Notes: generated by a model not told the origin, from the sequence alone. DNA of 64,000 nt from Eutreptiella sp. 'Long Island Sound 2002' (GCA_964036045.1 OZ038395.1:7077755-7141754); one strand, 5' to 3'; shown: positions 44,533 to 56,117, counted from the first letter of the stretch. Made by a program: numbers and translations.

Positions 44533-45429
44533 GTGCCCCCAGCCCGTGCTCTCCCCCCCATTTCAGTCGGCACGGCTCAGGACAAGGGCAGCCCCATCCA
44601 AAGGGGCCCGCGCTTGGGAATGAGTACTTTTGTGGCTGGTGCACACGCCTGCGAACAGTACATGTGTGAGTGGAGCTGTGTGCGTTGTGGGAGGGGCTGT
44701 GGATGTCCATGTGCCCGCTTTGGAGGTGCCCGAGGCGTTTGGCGGAGGCTGCACCCCCGAGGCCATGTCGCATGGGACGTCGGACTTTCCCCCCCCCCCC
44801 CCCTCCCCGGGGCCGTGTGGGGGGGGGGTCCACTTCCGCAGGTCCTTGGTGGGGGCTGCATTGACCAAGACGGCGTATCAGTCACTACGGAGTAGCGCCG
44901 CGCGCTTTGTGAATGGTCAACACAGGGCCCGGCCCAAGTGATGGCCCCGGACCCCCTTGTCGGAGGGGCGGGTGGAGGGCGTGGACTGCGCCGCGCCCTT
45001 TGTGGAGCCGGCCCCGGCCGGGCCTCCGCGGCACACAGGCAGTGCTGGGCACGGGTGTCACGGCGGTGGTCTGTCATCACCGCCCAATGCCGCCGCAAAA
45101 GGCTGCCCCTCGTCCATCGCCGTAAGGGGCAGGGCACCCCCCCCCTCCTTTACCCCCTTCCAGCCCCCCTCTTGCGCAGGCGCGTGCCGGACCTGGGAAG
45201 CCGCCTGCCCTCGATAATGCCCTGGGGACCGGGGGAAGGGAGGTGCCTACACCGGCCAAAGGGCCCCCCGGGCCCCTGCGCAACGAGAGGGTCAGCGCCG
45301 GGGCCGGCAGGCTCAGGAGGGGGATCACGACCAGCCAAGGGCCACACCCCCCCTCCCCCTGCGTGTGCAGGCCCACATCAGGCCATTGCTTTGTGTGGCG
45401 GACACCCTCCGGGAGAGGAGGCAGGTTGT

Positions 45430-45682
45430 GGACGGCCTGAGGACGGAGGTGTGGGGACAGCAAACACAGTCAAACAACCCCCACAACAACAACCAGCACA
45501 GTCCCAACACACCAACCACTGGGCACCGCCGACGCGGAAACAACACCAGCAGGAGCACCGGCCGCAGCGGCCGACAGAACGCAGCGACCCGACGCAACAT
45601 GCGAAGGGACGAACGGGTTACTGTCCAGGGCCCCCTAAAGGAACAACAGCCCGACGGAATGTCACACGGGGGGGGGGGGGGG
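45430..45682 (+). repeat. R2 copy h
   Basis: It starts near GGACGGCCTGAGGACGG, has one internal tandem unit deleted, and ends GGAATGTCACAC followed by about 15 G, the longest tail in the family. Confidence 0.79.
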
Positions 45683-45721
45683 CTCGGAGGCCAAAAAAAA
45701 TTGTGTACCTAAAATCGGCCT

Positions 45722-45975
45722 CAAATCACCTCGAAGGGGGTTGTTGGATCAAGCGCAGGTGTGTACGCCATCTACCCCCCCTTTGTTGGGGTCATTTGCG
45801 TACAATACCCCAAGGTATGGTACCGGATGCCCAACCCCTTGTAAAATCATCATTTTAGGAGAGAAAATGATCCCCCAATGAATTTTTCGTTTTTGACCCC
45901 TTTGGCCCCCCGTCCCCGGGTACCCCTTTTGGGGGGGGGTGTCGGGGGGGAGGGTCAACACTTCTTTGCGTATTC
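45722..45975 (+). repeat. GTCGTATACCCCCC-family fragment
   Basis: It aligns with the left part of the fold-back elements (AATCACCTCGAAG, then TACCCCAAGGTATGGTACC and GATCCCCCAATGAA) but lacks the tRNA-like core. A second such fragment follows at 46168-46470. Confidence 0.65.
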
Positions 45976-46167
45976 TGGGTGCTGTGTGTGGATTTGGACC
46001 CAGGTCCGGGGCAACTTTTTTCTTGTACATGGACCCCCTAACCCATGGCGGGGGTCCCAGGTCCGAACTCCAGTACCCCCGGTCGCCCCCTCCTATGGGC
46101 CCTTGCTAGTGAGGACTTAGCCGTTTTCACGCTGGATAAGGCTGTTTAGTGACACCTGCAAGATTTC

Positions 46168-46470
46168 CAAAAATCACCTGGCAGAAGTTGTTTGATCAAA
46201 GCCAGGCAGGTGTATATAGGGGGAAACGCCACATACCCCCCATTTTGGGCCTTTTTGGGCCTGATCGCGTACCCTACCCCAAGGGGTTGAATTGTTGGTT
46301 TAACCCCTTGTAAAATCATTATTTTGTCCAATAAACGCATCCCCCAATGAGTTTTGGTCCGGACCCCCCCCCCCCCCAGACCCCCCCAACTTGAAACCCA
46401 CTTTTCGGAGCTTTTGAGGGAGAAGGGGGGGTGGAGGGGGGTCAAAAAATGATCCCCCCCCTTTTTTGGG
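46168..46470 (+). repeat. GTCGTATACCCCCC-family fragment
   Basis: Matching blocks include ACCCTACCCCAAGGGGTTGA, CCCTTGTAAAATCATTATTT and CATCCCCCAATGAGTTTT. No tRNA-like core is present. Confidence 0.62.
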
Positions 46471-47203
46471 TCGAAAATCATGAATCTTTTGGTTTTTTTC
46501 GATTTTGAGCCAAAAAAGTGTTTCCGGGTCCCTACTCCATGGGGTTTGTATGGCACGGAGTGGGATGAGCGCTGATGCACTTTCCACCCATTTTTGCTAT
46601 GTTGGCGGTTTGGGCGACCTCGGTGACCCCGTGGTACCCACTCTGAGGGGTGTGAGTGGGGATGTTGTGACAGTATATGCCTACTAGGATACGAAAGGAC
46701 GTTTTTTGCAGTCTCTAGCCCTGCCGAGGGCCGGTCAAAACCCGTGCCAAAGACGCGAAATGGCTGTTTCCACCAACAATGCTCACATGAGTGAATGGGC
46801 CGGTACACAACCTGCTTCTGCAGTTTTTCACCCCAGGCAGCTCAAAAATCGAAGTTTTCAACAGTTATTTTTTTGATATTGTGACCATTCAAAATGATCA
46901 AATATCCTATGTAAAGCATGTTTTAGCCCCTCTTTATGTGTTTTTCACACTGTTTGGGTGTGTGTGGGGGCGGGGTCCCAAAGGGGCTGGGGCACAATCT
47001 GCGCATGCAGTTTTCCAGCCTCGGCAGCTCAAGAAAGGTCGTCCCTCTCCCCTCTTCGAGGTGCCTCGCCGAAGGCAATAGAATTTGTTGAGAATGCCCC
47101 CCCCCCCTCCCCTCCCCCCCGGGGGAGGGGGGTCCCTCAGCACCGGGCTGGCCCTCCTGTGTGCACCGGAGACTCCGTTGACGTGCCTCCTCTCGCTCCG
47201 CAG

Positions 47204-47404
47204 CTGAACCCGGTGTTCTTTGTGGAGGGGCCGGACCCTTCGCCGAGCCCCAGCATCAGTGGGGCCGCGGACGGGCTGTTCAGCAACCCCGGCATGTCCG
47301 CCGTCATCCTGTCCATCATCCTGGCCTTCTTCGCCATCTGCCTGGCCGTGCTGTGCCTCCTGTACTTCTGGCTGCGCAAGGCGGAGAAGGAGGCGGACGC
47401 GCAG
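47204..47404 (+). CDS. Exon 21: juxtamembrane segment and transmembrane helix
   Basis: The acceptor is TCGCTCCGCAG and the donor GTGGGG. It is phase 0 at both ends. It starts L-N-P-V-F-F-V-E-G-P (end of the second V-I-C-Y domain) and a short Pro/Ser linker. A strongly hydrophobic run of about 25 residues (A-V-I-L-S-I-I-L-A-F-F-A-I through C-L-L-Y-F-W-L) follows, then R-K-A-E-K-E. Positive residues after the helix indicate type I topology with the C terminus inside. It is the only clear transmembrane segment in the gene. Confidence 0.9.
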
Positions 47405-48430
47405 GTGGGGCCTGGGCTGTGCGGGGCCGGGGGCCGGGGGGGAGGGGGGGGCGTCTCCCAAGTGCCCCGCTGCTCACGTTTGGTGGTCGGCGTCTTTGGG
47501 TTGGTTTCGCAGGCGCAGGCCCCCTCAAAGACCGCGTGGCCCGTGACCGCCCGTGGGGAGCGGCAACGGGCGGCAGCTGGTTCGAATCCGGGCACCCCCC
47601 TCCCTCCAGACCCCCCCAAGCACTCGTACCCGCTTTTCTGCAATGTGAGGTGTTGGGGGAAACTGCTGCGCCGAAGAAGTTTTTTTTGGCCTTTCAGAGG
47701 GGGTAAAAGGCTGTTTTTATCCTCTGCGGTTATGCCCACAATGCTCAGATTTTTGTTTTGTTTTCAAAAATGGGTGAAAAAACATGAAGAACAAATTTTG
47801 ACAAATTTTGACCTCCGGGTCGGACCTTGGCTGCTGGGAGCCCTGAGCTGATGGGTAGAAACAGTTTTTTGAATTTTTTTTAAACCCCATTTCTGTATGT
47901 TCAAAATGATCAGCGCGTCATGGGTATCCTTTTGAGGTATGTATGTTGGGGTACCCATGGACCCCCCCCCCCCCCCGGGCTCCCTCTCAGACCCCTAGAC
48001 CCCTCCCCCCCACCGAACCCCCGACCCCCAAAAGTTCTTGAACACGGTTGGAGGTCAATATTCGAACCGGCCACCCCCCTTGGGTAGCGGCCCCCTCCAT
48101 TCCACGGGTCACATGGTGGGACCACATCCGAGGGCCCATCCCACACGCGCTCCCCTAAGCGAACGCCGGCTTGCACTGTCTCCGAGGGCGGAGTGGAGGC
48201 GGTGTATGGCCGGGGTCATAGTGTTGGCTTGGGGCAGGGACAGGCACAGAGTGCGATCATAATGTCTCGCAATGGGCTGTATTTTCGTCACATCTCATCA
48301 TTTACATCGCAAACAGACCCCCGCCGGCGCACATGTCGGTGCTGCGGTGTTCACATGTGTCCCCTGTGTCATTTGTCATGTCGTGTGCACCAGGGACGTC
48401 AAGAAGCACTGCACCAGCCAAGGTGTGGGG

Positions 48431-48641
48431 GTGGGATGCATTGGAAGGGGGCGGAAGTCCCCCGCCTCCAGGGCGCCCAGCCTACGCCCAGCAACTGTCT
48501 CCCTGACGGCAAGTGCCAGTGTCAATGGCATTTGTAACCGACAGTAGCCGCCCCCCAACCGATTTGGCAACCTCCTCCAACCGCCTGCCTAACCGCTGCT
48601 GGGGCTGCCTCTGAGGCCCCTTCCCTTCTAATGCATCCCTG
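48431..48641. mobile_element. MITE family H2
   Basis: The left end is GTGGGATGCATTGGAAGGG and the right end CCCTTCTAATGCATCCCTG. Flanks GTGTGGGG and GGGTGGGG are a 7-of-8 duplication. Confidence 0.82.
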
Positions 48642-48894
48642 GGGTGGGGGTGGGGGCTGGTGGTGTGGCCCACCATGGACAGGTCGATGTCCATGGTATG
48701 TCCATGGTGGGCCATGGTGTCCATGGTATGGGGTACGGTTCATGCCGGTCTGGACCCGCGGACCTGCAGACCCATGGACCCAACCATGGACGGGACAAGA
48801 CGGGGGGGGGGGGGGGGCACCGATGCCCGATGATATGTGAATCAAGCAGATTGCAGATTGCAGTCCATAGGACTCAGGTGTAGTGGAACTGCTT

Positions 48895-49000
48895 CGCACT
48901 CCCTGTGTTTGCTTCTGCTGCAGCGAAAGGCGCCTATGACATGCCACTGAAGGGCTTTTCTCTTTAACTTTTGCTTTGCACTTCTGCTTTGTGCTGAACG
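48895..49000 (+). repeat. GAAAGGCGCCTATGACATGCC repeat
   Basis: GAAAGGCGCCTAYGRCATGC recurs at 24115-24170 and, diverged, 52385-52430. Each is followed by a stretch beginning with CTCTTT or TTTTGT. Confidence 0.58.
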
Positions 49001-49198
49001 GTGCCGGCCGTGCACACGCATCTGTATCCGTATCGAGCGGGGCCGAGGGGGTGACAATGCTGGTGTGCGCGGAGTGTCTCTTTGCGCTTCTCCGTTGCCT
49101 CCCGCGCAGCTCTGGGTCAGACCTCCCCCCCCCCTCCCCGTCCCGGCGGAGCGCTGCGTGCACCAGGGCACGTCCCGCTGTACGACGCTGTCGCACAG

Positions 49199-49318
49199 GC
49201 CAAGGCGTTGGACGCCCCCCCCGATGGGCTGGAGGTGGAGCAGATGGACTTCCAGGTGATGGCCCCGCAGTATGAGCCAGACGACAAGAAGTGGGCGGTG
49301 TTGAGCACGGCGCTGCAG
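49199..49318 (+). CDS. Exon 22: cytoplasmic tail
   Basis: The acceptor is CTGTCGCACAG and the donor GTGATG. It is phase 0 at both ends. Reads A-K-A-L-D-A-P-P-D-G-L-E-V-E-Q-M-D-F-Q, then Y-E-P-D-D-K-K-W-A-V-L. It is acidic and soluble-looking. The frame is open a little upstream (P-L-Y-D-A-V-A-Q), but only this acceptor gives phase 0. Confidence 0.78.
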
Positions 49319-49469
49319 GTGATGCCCCGTGTGCCTCTGCGCCCCTCTGCGCGGGCTTGGGAACGGGGTCACTCGGAGGCACAGAGCTGTGGCACATGGT
49401 CCGTGTCCGGCCTCCAGATGGGGCCCTCACTCGATGCAGCATGGGGTTTTGGGCGGTTGGAACAATTGG

Positions 49470-49560
49470 ACCTCACGCACACAGAGACGCCGTGAGACAT
49501 GTGGTGGACGACCTGAATGCGGAGGGGAGTGGGCAGCAAAGACCGTAAAATGACCCCAGC
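49470..49560 (+). repeat. R2 fragment, 3'-truncated
   Basis: It contains CTCACGCACACAGAGACGCC and GCAGCAAAGACCGTAAAA, matching the 5' part of copy e, then stops. It is the only copy without the TGTCACAC end. Confidence 0.7.
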
Positions 49561-50554
49561 ACACGCACGCGCGCGCATGCCCGCACCAACCCTCCAGTTC
49601 TTAACGTCAGCTTCGTTGCTACTCATCGTCATCCGCACACTGACCTGCGTTTGTGGTTGGCGCATAGCACGAGCGTTGGTGGCGGTACTTATGTGTACCA
49701 CTGCCGGTCTATGAAGTCCTGGGGCACTGATGTATTGCTGCATCACACGACATCAACCCCCTTCACCACCATCTCCTGTTTTGTGGTGGCCAAACAGTCA
49801 CCTCTTCCATTTGGGGGTTGGGGGACGTGCGATGGACGCTGGTGCTTGGGCCGGCTCCAGCCCACAAACCGCCGTCGCTGCGGCTTGCAGTCGCGTCCAA
49901 AGCTGAACAAGGCCAGTGCCCTGCCCACAATTCTTCCCCGTCCCCCTGCACTGCGCCCCTGCGGGGCCCCTGTTGGGCAGCTCCGTGTGGGCCATGTGCA
50001 TGCGTGCAGTGTGCCAGTCCGGTCACATGTCCCCGTCCCGTTGCCATCCAGGCGTGGGGTGTGTGGGATGTGCCACCATCTGCACTAGCCGCCGTGGTGG
50101 TGAGTGTCGGTGAGTGGCAAAAAATCCCATTTTGCCGTCGGTGAGTGCGGTGAGCTGATTTTTACGAAGGGAACTGTGGGGAAGGTCTTCGACCTCCGGG
50201 AGAATGGGGCAATGGGACTGTGAAAAATGGGTATTTCCTCCCATTTTTGTCCCATTTTAGTCCCATTTTCTTCAACCACATCCAGCCTAAACCCTCCACA
50301 ACCCACATCCCATCCTGTGTGCGATGTCCAGTGTTTCCTCATTTCCCCCCATTTCCCCCCACTTTTCCCCGTTTCCCCCATTCCCCACATTTTTCCAGAC
50401 TGCAAAATCCTGGTTCGGTGAGTTGGTGTGTTCGGTGGCAGTGAGCGCAGATGCCTGGATGTGGGTGTTTTTGCGTCAGATGTGTGCGCGCACGCGGCCC
50501 GGCAGTCCGGGGGGGGGGGGGGCGGGGCAGGGCTCCTTTTAACAACTCGGCGAG

Positions 50555-51222
50555 CACAGCAGACAAGGAGGAGCGGCACAGCGAGGCAGGAGAGGCAACC
50601 AGAACAGGGGGAACAGGGAACCAGAATGGAGGGGATGGCAGAGCATGCGCATGGGAGGCAGCGACAACAAAGGGGATGGCCTGGCCAGCCAGCCCCGCTG
50701 CTACCGGGTGCCAGGGCAACCCCTGCTCGACCGGCATCAGGTGGGGGGGGTCTCCCGCAGCCCAGATGGGCTGTTTGCGCAACAGGAGTGGGAGCCCATC
50801 AGGGGCAGACCAGCCGTGAGGGGGAAAAGGACATATGGTGGACGGCCGGGACAGCGCGTGGAGGAACAGGGCACCTGGGCCTCACGCACACAGAAACACA
50901 GCGAGGCAGCTTATGGACGGCCTGTGGACAGAGGTGTGTGGACAGCAAAAACAGTCAAACGACCCCGGCAACAACCAGCACATCCTCAATACACCAATTA
51001 TTGGGCGCTGCTGACGCGCAAACGGCACATCCTGCCACATTCAGCACAGCCCCTGCGCACCAGCCACCGTGCTCCGTGAACACGCAAACGACACCAGCAA
51101 GAGCACCGGCCGCAGCGGCCGACAGAACGCAGCGACCCAACGCAACATGCGAAGGGAAGAACGGGTGACGGTCCAGGGCCCTGTAAAGGAACAACAACCA
51201 GACGGAATGTCACACAGGGGGG
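50555..51222 (+). repeat. R2 long copy i
   Basis: It matches copy b over its full length of about 670 bp, including GTGCCAGGGCAACCCCTGCT and the GCAACAGGAGTGGGAGCCCA segment. It ends GGAATGTCACACAGGGGGG. Confidence 0.84.
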
Positions 51223-51392
51223 CGACCAGGCGCCACAGGCCGGGGCAGAACTGAACAAGTTGGTACGCCCGATGAATCAGTCGGAACCGCAGGCCCCCTC
51301 GGCGCCGTGTTCCCACCGCCTCCGCCCTCCCGCCCACGGGCCCCTCGTGTGTGCCCCGCGCCGTCGCCCGCTCCCGCTCTGCTCTTCCTCAG

Positions 51393-51582
51393 GACGGCGG
51401 CGAGGTCTCGGCCTCCGCACACAAGGCCGTCGGCTCGGCGGCGGTGCAGGATTTCAGGGACCCAGTCAAACCGAAGAGGCGTCCCAAGCGGCGTCACGAG
51501 CGGAAGTACTCGCGAGGCATGCGCCCTCTCCGCCCCGAATGCCCCCGGGCCCTCACGACAGGGAGGTATTGGAAGTGGGGAG
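51393..51582 (+). CDS. Exon 23: cytoplasmic tail, basic cluster; 3' end uncertain
   Basis: The acceptor is CTCTTCCTCAG, phase 0. Reads D-G-G-E-V-S-A-S-A-H-K-A-V-G, then the basic cluster K-P-K-R-R-P-K-R-R-H-E-R-K, which resembles a nuclear-localisation or lipid-binding patch. The next exon needs a phase 1 donor. Two fit: a GC donor after 51516, or GTAGCC after 51582. The second lies inside an inserted hAT-like miniature element (51559-51895) and would make part of the element coding. Confidence 0.65.
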
Positions 51583-51895
51583 GTAGCCCCCACCCCGCCC
51601 TCGAGGGTGCCCGGCGTATGCCCAGCCACTGTCCAGGGGGGGGGGGATTATGCATGTGCATAATTGTGCATAATTCACAATTTGGCTAATTTGCAGAATC
51701 GTTTGTAATTTTCCATAATTGTGCATTGCATAACTCAAGGCCTGTGCGTGCATAATGTTGCCCCCCCTGCACTGTCCCCCTGACGCCAAGTGCCGGCTTT
51801 AATGGAATTCCTAACCGACAGTAACCGCCCCCAACCGCTTGTCTAACCACTCCTGGGGCCGCCTCCGAGGCCCCTTCCCTTCCAATGCATCCCTA
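51559..51895. mobile_element. MITE family H2 interrupted by a nested element
   Basis: The left end is CAGGGAGGTATTGGAAG and the right end TTCCAATGCATCCCTA, flanked by CCTCACGA and CCTCACGC (7 of 8). It is split by the insertion at 51634-51769. It sits directly behind the basic cluster of exon 23 and supplies one of that exon's two possible donors. Confidence 0.82.
51634..51769. mobile_element. Small AT-rich element nested in a MITE
   Basis: The termini are CAGGGGGGGGGGATTATGCA and the complement of CAGGGGGGGCAACATTATGC. Host sequence CACTGTC(C) is duplicated on both sides (51627-51633, 51770-51776). The 136-bp interior is strongly AT-rich, with repeated TGCATAATT. Removal restores the uninterrupted H2 body CAGCCACTGTCCCCCTGACG. 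Confidence 0.85.
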
Positions 51896-52857
51896 CCTCA
51901 CGCCCGTGCTCGCCCCCGAGGCTTGGCTGCTATACCTGCCTTAGTGTCTCTGTTGATGGCGCCTGCGCACCGCCTCTCCCCCAACGCGCCGCACCGCGTG
52001 GCATACCGACAGAGGGCCCAGGACACTGCCCCTGAACGCGCTCACCACAAAACCGAGGGGCAGGGGGGGGGGGAGGGCCACGCGATCCGGTGCCGTCACA
52101 GAAGGCACAGCCATCCCGGGCACCAGCGACACGGTGTACGGCACCTCGAGGGCAGCGCCGATCGTTCAGAGCGACGCCCATCGGCCCTTGCCAAGCGATG
52201 GGGGAGAGGGGGTTCCCCGAGGGCACTCCCGCGGGCAGTGGCTGGTGGGTGTTGGGCGCCGGCGGGGGGGGGGGGGGGGGGTAGTACCTGCAGTGCCTGT
52301 GACAAGCAAGAAAGAGGCACGGTGTCGGCCTGACACTGTGTTCTCTGTAGGTCCCAGTCAACCAGCCACTGGTCACTGCGGAGCCGAAAGGCGCCTATGG
52401 TACCACTGACGAGGCTTTTGTTGTGCTGACGTGTGCTTGCATCTGTGACCAGCACACCACACGTCTCCGTAGGGGAGGTGGGTGACCTCAGGGGGTGTCC
52501 ATCGAACCCCCCCCCCCTCCCTACCTCACCGGCCCGGACATGCTGCGCACCGCCGATGGGTAACACTCAGTGATCCGGAACCCCCGTGGCCGTGTGGTAT
52601 AGTCCCCACATGCGGTGGTGAGCGCCGTCCAAAGCCTCACGGTCCTGACGAGGGCTTCATGTGAAGACCGTGGCAGCAGTGGGGCACGGGGACAGCAATC
52701 CCATTGTCACCTCCTGAAACGCGCTTCCGCATCACAGCCTCCTGCGCTCGGGGGGTGCATGCCAAACGCAGGCACAGCCACGACTACAAGCAACAGCCAC
52801 GTCGAAATCAGCGGCTTGATCTCCCTTCAACCAAACCCCACACACACACACTGCACG

Positions 52858-52938
52858 ACCACCGACATCACCCTCCCTCCCTCCCTCCCTCACTCACTCA
52901 CTCACGCACTCACGCACGCACGCACGCACTCACACACT

Positions 52939-52979
<41 letters not shown>

Positions 52980-53075
52980 TCACTCAAACACTCACGCACT
53001 CACACACACACACACACTCACAAACCCACTCACTCAGTCACCGACCCACTCACTCACTCACTCACAAGCAGAACA
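52858..53075. repeat. CACT/CA simple sequence tract
   Basis: CCCTCCCT, then mixed CACTCACT, CACG and CACA repeats. Confidence 0.9.
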
Positions 53076-53270
53076 GACACCACAAACAGGCCGGTGGGAG
53101 ACAACAGTACGGGGCTTACTGCCGCCAGAAAGGGGGCCCAGCCGTGTGTCAGAAGTGGCCAATTAGAAACTTGAAGTCTCCCAAGTTGACAGACCGCGGC
53201 GTCCCCCACCCCCCCCCACCCCCCCTTCCCCCTCTGCACTTCCTCCGAACAGTCGCCCGCTGTTGCTCAG

Positions 53271-53461
53271 GCGACTCCGGCTCGGACTCCCCGTCGTATG
53301 ACTCGTACTCGGAGTCTGATCTGTCGCTCGCCAGTGTGGACAGCAACGACCGCGGGCTGAAGGTGTCCCCGGAGCGCGACGGCGGGCGCAGGCACCGCAG
53401 GGCGTCACGGGAGCCCGGGAACCGGGCGTCAAAGGACGAGCAGTGGAGGACTAACCGCTCG
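53271..53461 (+). CDS. Exon 24: cytoplasmic tail, Ser/Asp-rich segment
   Basis: The acceptor is CTGTTGCTCAG and the donor GTATGC. It enters in phase 1 and leaves in phase 0. Reads D-S-G-S-D-S-P-S-Y-D-S-Y-S-E-S-D-L-S, a serine/acidic cluster typical of casein-kinase-type phosphorylation sites. It then turns basic (G-G-R-R-H-R-R-A-S-R). Confidence 0.82.
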
Positions 53462-53617
53462 GTATGCCCTCCTCCGGGCCCTGTGCCCCCTTCCCCTGAC
53501 GCCCACGTCTGGTCCGCAGCCATTCCTCCCTCATGGACCGGGGGGTGCACAATCCTCACCCCCCCCCGCCCCCCCTCCGCCGAAAACGGTGCAGAGCGCA
53601 GAAGGAGGAGAAGGAAA

Positions 53618-53975
53618 GGACAAAAGGAAAGAATCATTGTGGTTGTTAGAAGCCCCCGTCAGGAAACTTATCCTCCAGATGCACACCCCAGCGCGCACAT
53701 GTCGGTGCTGGAGTCGGCAAACCCCCGCATGGACTCGGAGGGTGCATCTGGATGCACCTGGTCAACGGCCCGGGCAACAGCCCGTCTCCGGGACAGCCGA
53801 CCCCCAGAGTAGTCAAACAGGACAAGTCATCCGGGGGCTCCGTTGACACAACCAACACACGTTCGGGCCCACGGAGGGTCCGAATGAGCAGTGGCGAGAG
53901 GCCAATCGGCGCCACCAAAGGCAAACAATCAGATACCAAGGCCTTGTGCCAACCCCCCCCCCCCCTCCGTTCTCT
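53618..53975 (-). repeat. R1 repeat copy, inverted
   Basis: It is the complement of the full copy at 10050-10410, ending (plus strand) CAAGGCCTTGTGCCAACCCC with a C-run. It is the only clear minus-strand copy. Confidence 0.77.
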
Positions 53976-54681
53976 ATCCCTGGAAGTCTCTAGAAGCAGA
54001 CAGTCCGATGTCCGAGTGGATGTGAAACACACCGGCCACTAGTGTCCGGTGGGGCCACAGCGTTGGGTCAGGCATCACCCTCTGCTCCTGTCGCCCCCCC
54101 AACGCTCAGTAAGAACCACCCGCATCCGGTGCATGGCTTGGGAGGGGGCCGCGGTTTGGGATGAGGTCTGATGTGGGGGACGCCGGTGGCAGGTCTGTGT
54201 CCGGGTGTGCGCTCGGAAGTCGGGCGGGTTTCGTCTTCACTCGGTGTCTTTTCGTGGTCTTTGACACCATCACAAAAGCGGTGCATCCCCGGATGGCACT
54301 GCAGAGTGTTGGCCCCTGGGAGGCGTCCCATGAGGTCATCAATGCGACTGGGTCCTCTGGGGGATGCGGCGGTCTCTTTGGCGGATCGCATACTCAATGC
54401 CAACTCCCTCCTGGCCTCCCTCAGACCCAAAAATATCCACGGAGGAGCCTGTGTCTTACTTAACTCCCAATTTTCATCGTTTCTAAGTCATAATAATTCA
54501 TTGTTGAGTGCCATCACTCAACTACACACACACATACGCGCGCATATGATGCAAAGCTACCGCACAAGCAATTGCAGGGCAGGCACTGGTCGCAGGTAGA
54601 ATCTCGTCACGCCGCAGACAGTCAAAGAAAAGTCATGACCATCGACGTCCAGGAGCCTTTCGAAAAAAAATAGACACTCAG

Positions 54682-54687
<6 letters not shown>

Positions 54688-54725
<38 letters not shown>
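54688..54725. repeat. CA dinucleotide repeat
   Basis: About 18 CA units. Similar shorter CA or GT tracts are at 22588-22622, 38066-38088, 56820-56842 and 57000-57020. Confidence 0.92.
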
Positions 54726-54727
<2 letters not shown>

Positions 54728-55029
54728 CAAACGATAACCACGACAACCAGGCACTGGGGTGAAGCAGCCTGAGTGTTCAGGGACCCGTCAGGTATGTGTC
54801 AAAGAGGACAAGAGCAAAACGTACTCATGACAGGCACTGGGCGCCGTTCTGCAGCGAGGGTAACAGGGTCATGGCCCGCAGGAACACTGCCCCCAGGCAA
54901 CAGACGCTGTCTCAAAGTACGTCCAGAGCTGTGGACAATGGGTGACTGGCGGAGTGCTACCGTCCATCTGCCGAGGCTCTGGTGATGTGAGGACCATGTT
55001 GTGGAATGCACTGCTTTACGCATCGCAGC

Positions 55030-55145
55030 ACCCGCGATGCACTCCGTCCAACTTCAACAGACCAAAAGACATCTACGGCCGCTTTGCGGCTCCTGAGGAG
55101 TTTGCCCCCACCGCTTTTCTTGTGCTTTTGCTCTTGTTTTGGCGG
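55030..55145 (+). repeat. Dispersed repeat with GACCAAAAGACRTCTACGG, second copy
   Basis: About 90 percent alike by eye to 37190-37310. A further related pair (GACGAGATCTAGTACAYTCA) is at 37990-38062 and 55640-55712. Confidence 0.68.
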
Positions 55146-56117
55146 TTCCAACTGCGTGTGTGTGGGTGTGGGTGGGTGGGTGTTGTTTGACAATCCAACT
55201 GACGAGAAGTCTGGCATTTAGAACCTGAATTGTGCCCCTTTGCCTTGCAATCGTGTGTGCGTGCGCGTATGTGTGTAAAGGGCTAAGGGAAAGGTAAAGA
55301 AATGTGGTAACAATTCAATTTCGCTTTGAGGGGCACGTAGTGCATGTGCCCACATGATACCAGCAGACAGTGCCTGCCGAGCGTGTGATCACGTGTTGTT
55401 ATTGTTGCGTTGTTGCCTTGCATGTGTGGCCACATGCACGAGTGCATGTTTTGGTTTGTTTTTTTTATTTTTGCAGGGGTTTCCAACAACAACAACCAAC
55501 CAACCAACCAACTAACGTTCTCAACCCAGCACTCAGCTGTTACAGGTCTCTTGGCTTGGGCTACGCACAACCGTGGAACAAGACGGATAAGTGGGCTACA
55601 GTGCCCAGTGCTTGGTGCCGTGTTTGCAGATGTCTTTGTTTTGACACTGCACCGGACGAGATCTAGTACATTCAGGCTGCCTTGACCAGTGCCCTGTTTG
55701 TCACTTCGACCGTGTGTGTGACTGCAGGGGTTTTGGCTCTGCGTATTCTTGCTGCGTGTGCGTGTGTGTGCGCGCGCCCGCACACATGGTGCACACATGT
55801 TTCTTAACCGCTTTTCTTGCTCTGTTCTTGTTTTGTGGCCCCCAACGTGTGCGTGCGCGCGCGACGTGCGATGACCGTGTTGGTTGCGTTGTCCGTGTTC
55901 TTGTCTCTAAACTCTGCCGCGCCCGGGGGCCATGCTGTTCACATCTGCGACCGTGTTCTGTCGTGTGTGTGCGCCGGCCTTTTGCGGCTGAACACGGGGA
56001 TGGGGGGGGGGGGGGCACCGCCGCGTTGCTGGCCGCAGTGCCTCCAAGTCCGCATGCCGCACGGCCGTCCCCCCCTCCCTCGGAACGTGTCTGCCCTCCG
56101 CCCAAACGCCTCCGCAG

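Larger units (their letters stand above)
44533..47203 (+). other. Intron 20
   Basis: It holds a G-tailed repeat copy (45430-45682) and two diverged copies of the GTCGTATACCCCCC repeat (45722-45975, 46168-46470), then AT-richer sequence to 47060. A short open stretch at 44843-44870 (V-L-G-G-G-C-I-D) is bounded by AG but is not needed for frame, so it is not called. Confidence 0.55.
53462..56117 (+). other. Intron 24
   Basis: It contains a minus-strand copy of the GGCACAAGGCC repeat (53618-53975), a CA microsatellite (54688-54725), and copies of the AGACCAAAAGACATCTACGG (55030-55145) and ACGAGATCTAGTACA (55640-55712) repeats. The rest is unclassified and AT-richer than the exons. Confidence 0.55.

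Noticed and set aside
44843-44890. Possible additional exon (V-L-G-G-G-C-I-D) between exons 20 and 21
   Set aside because: Exons 20 and 21 join directly in phase 0 and mirror exons 17-18. The extra segment has no good donor and is not needed.
45040-45100. Possible exon reading A-V-L-G-T-G-V-T-A-V-V-C
   Set aside because: It has an acceptor-like ACAG, but no donor that keeps phase and no counterpart in the first domain copy.
47560-47600. GGTTCGAATCC motif resembling a B box
   Set aside because: There is no convincing A box or stem at the right distance, so it is treated as chance or a worn relic.
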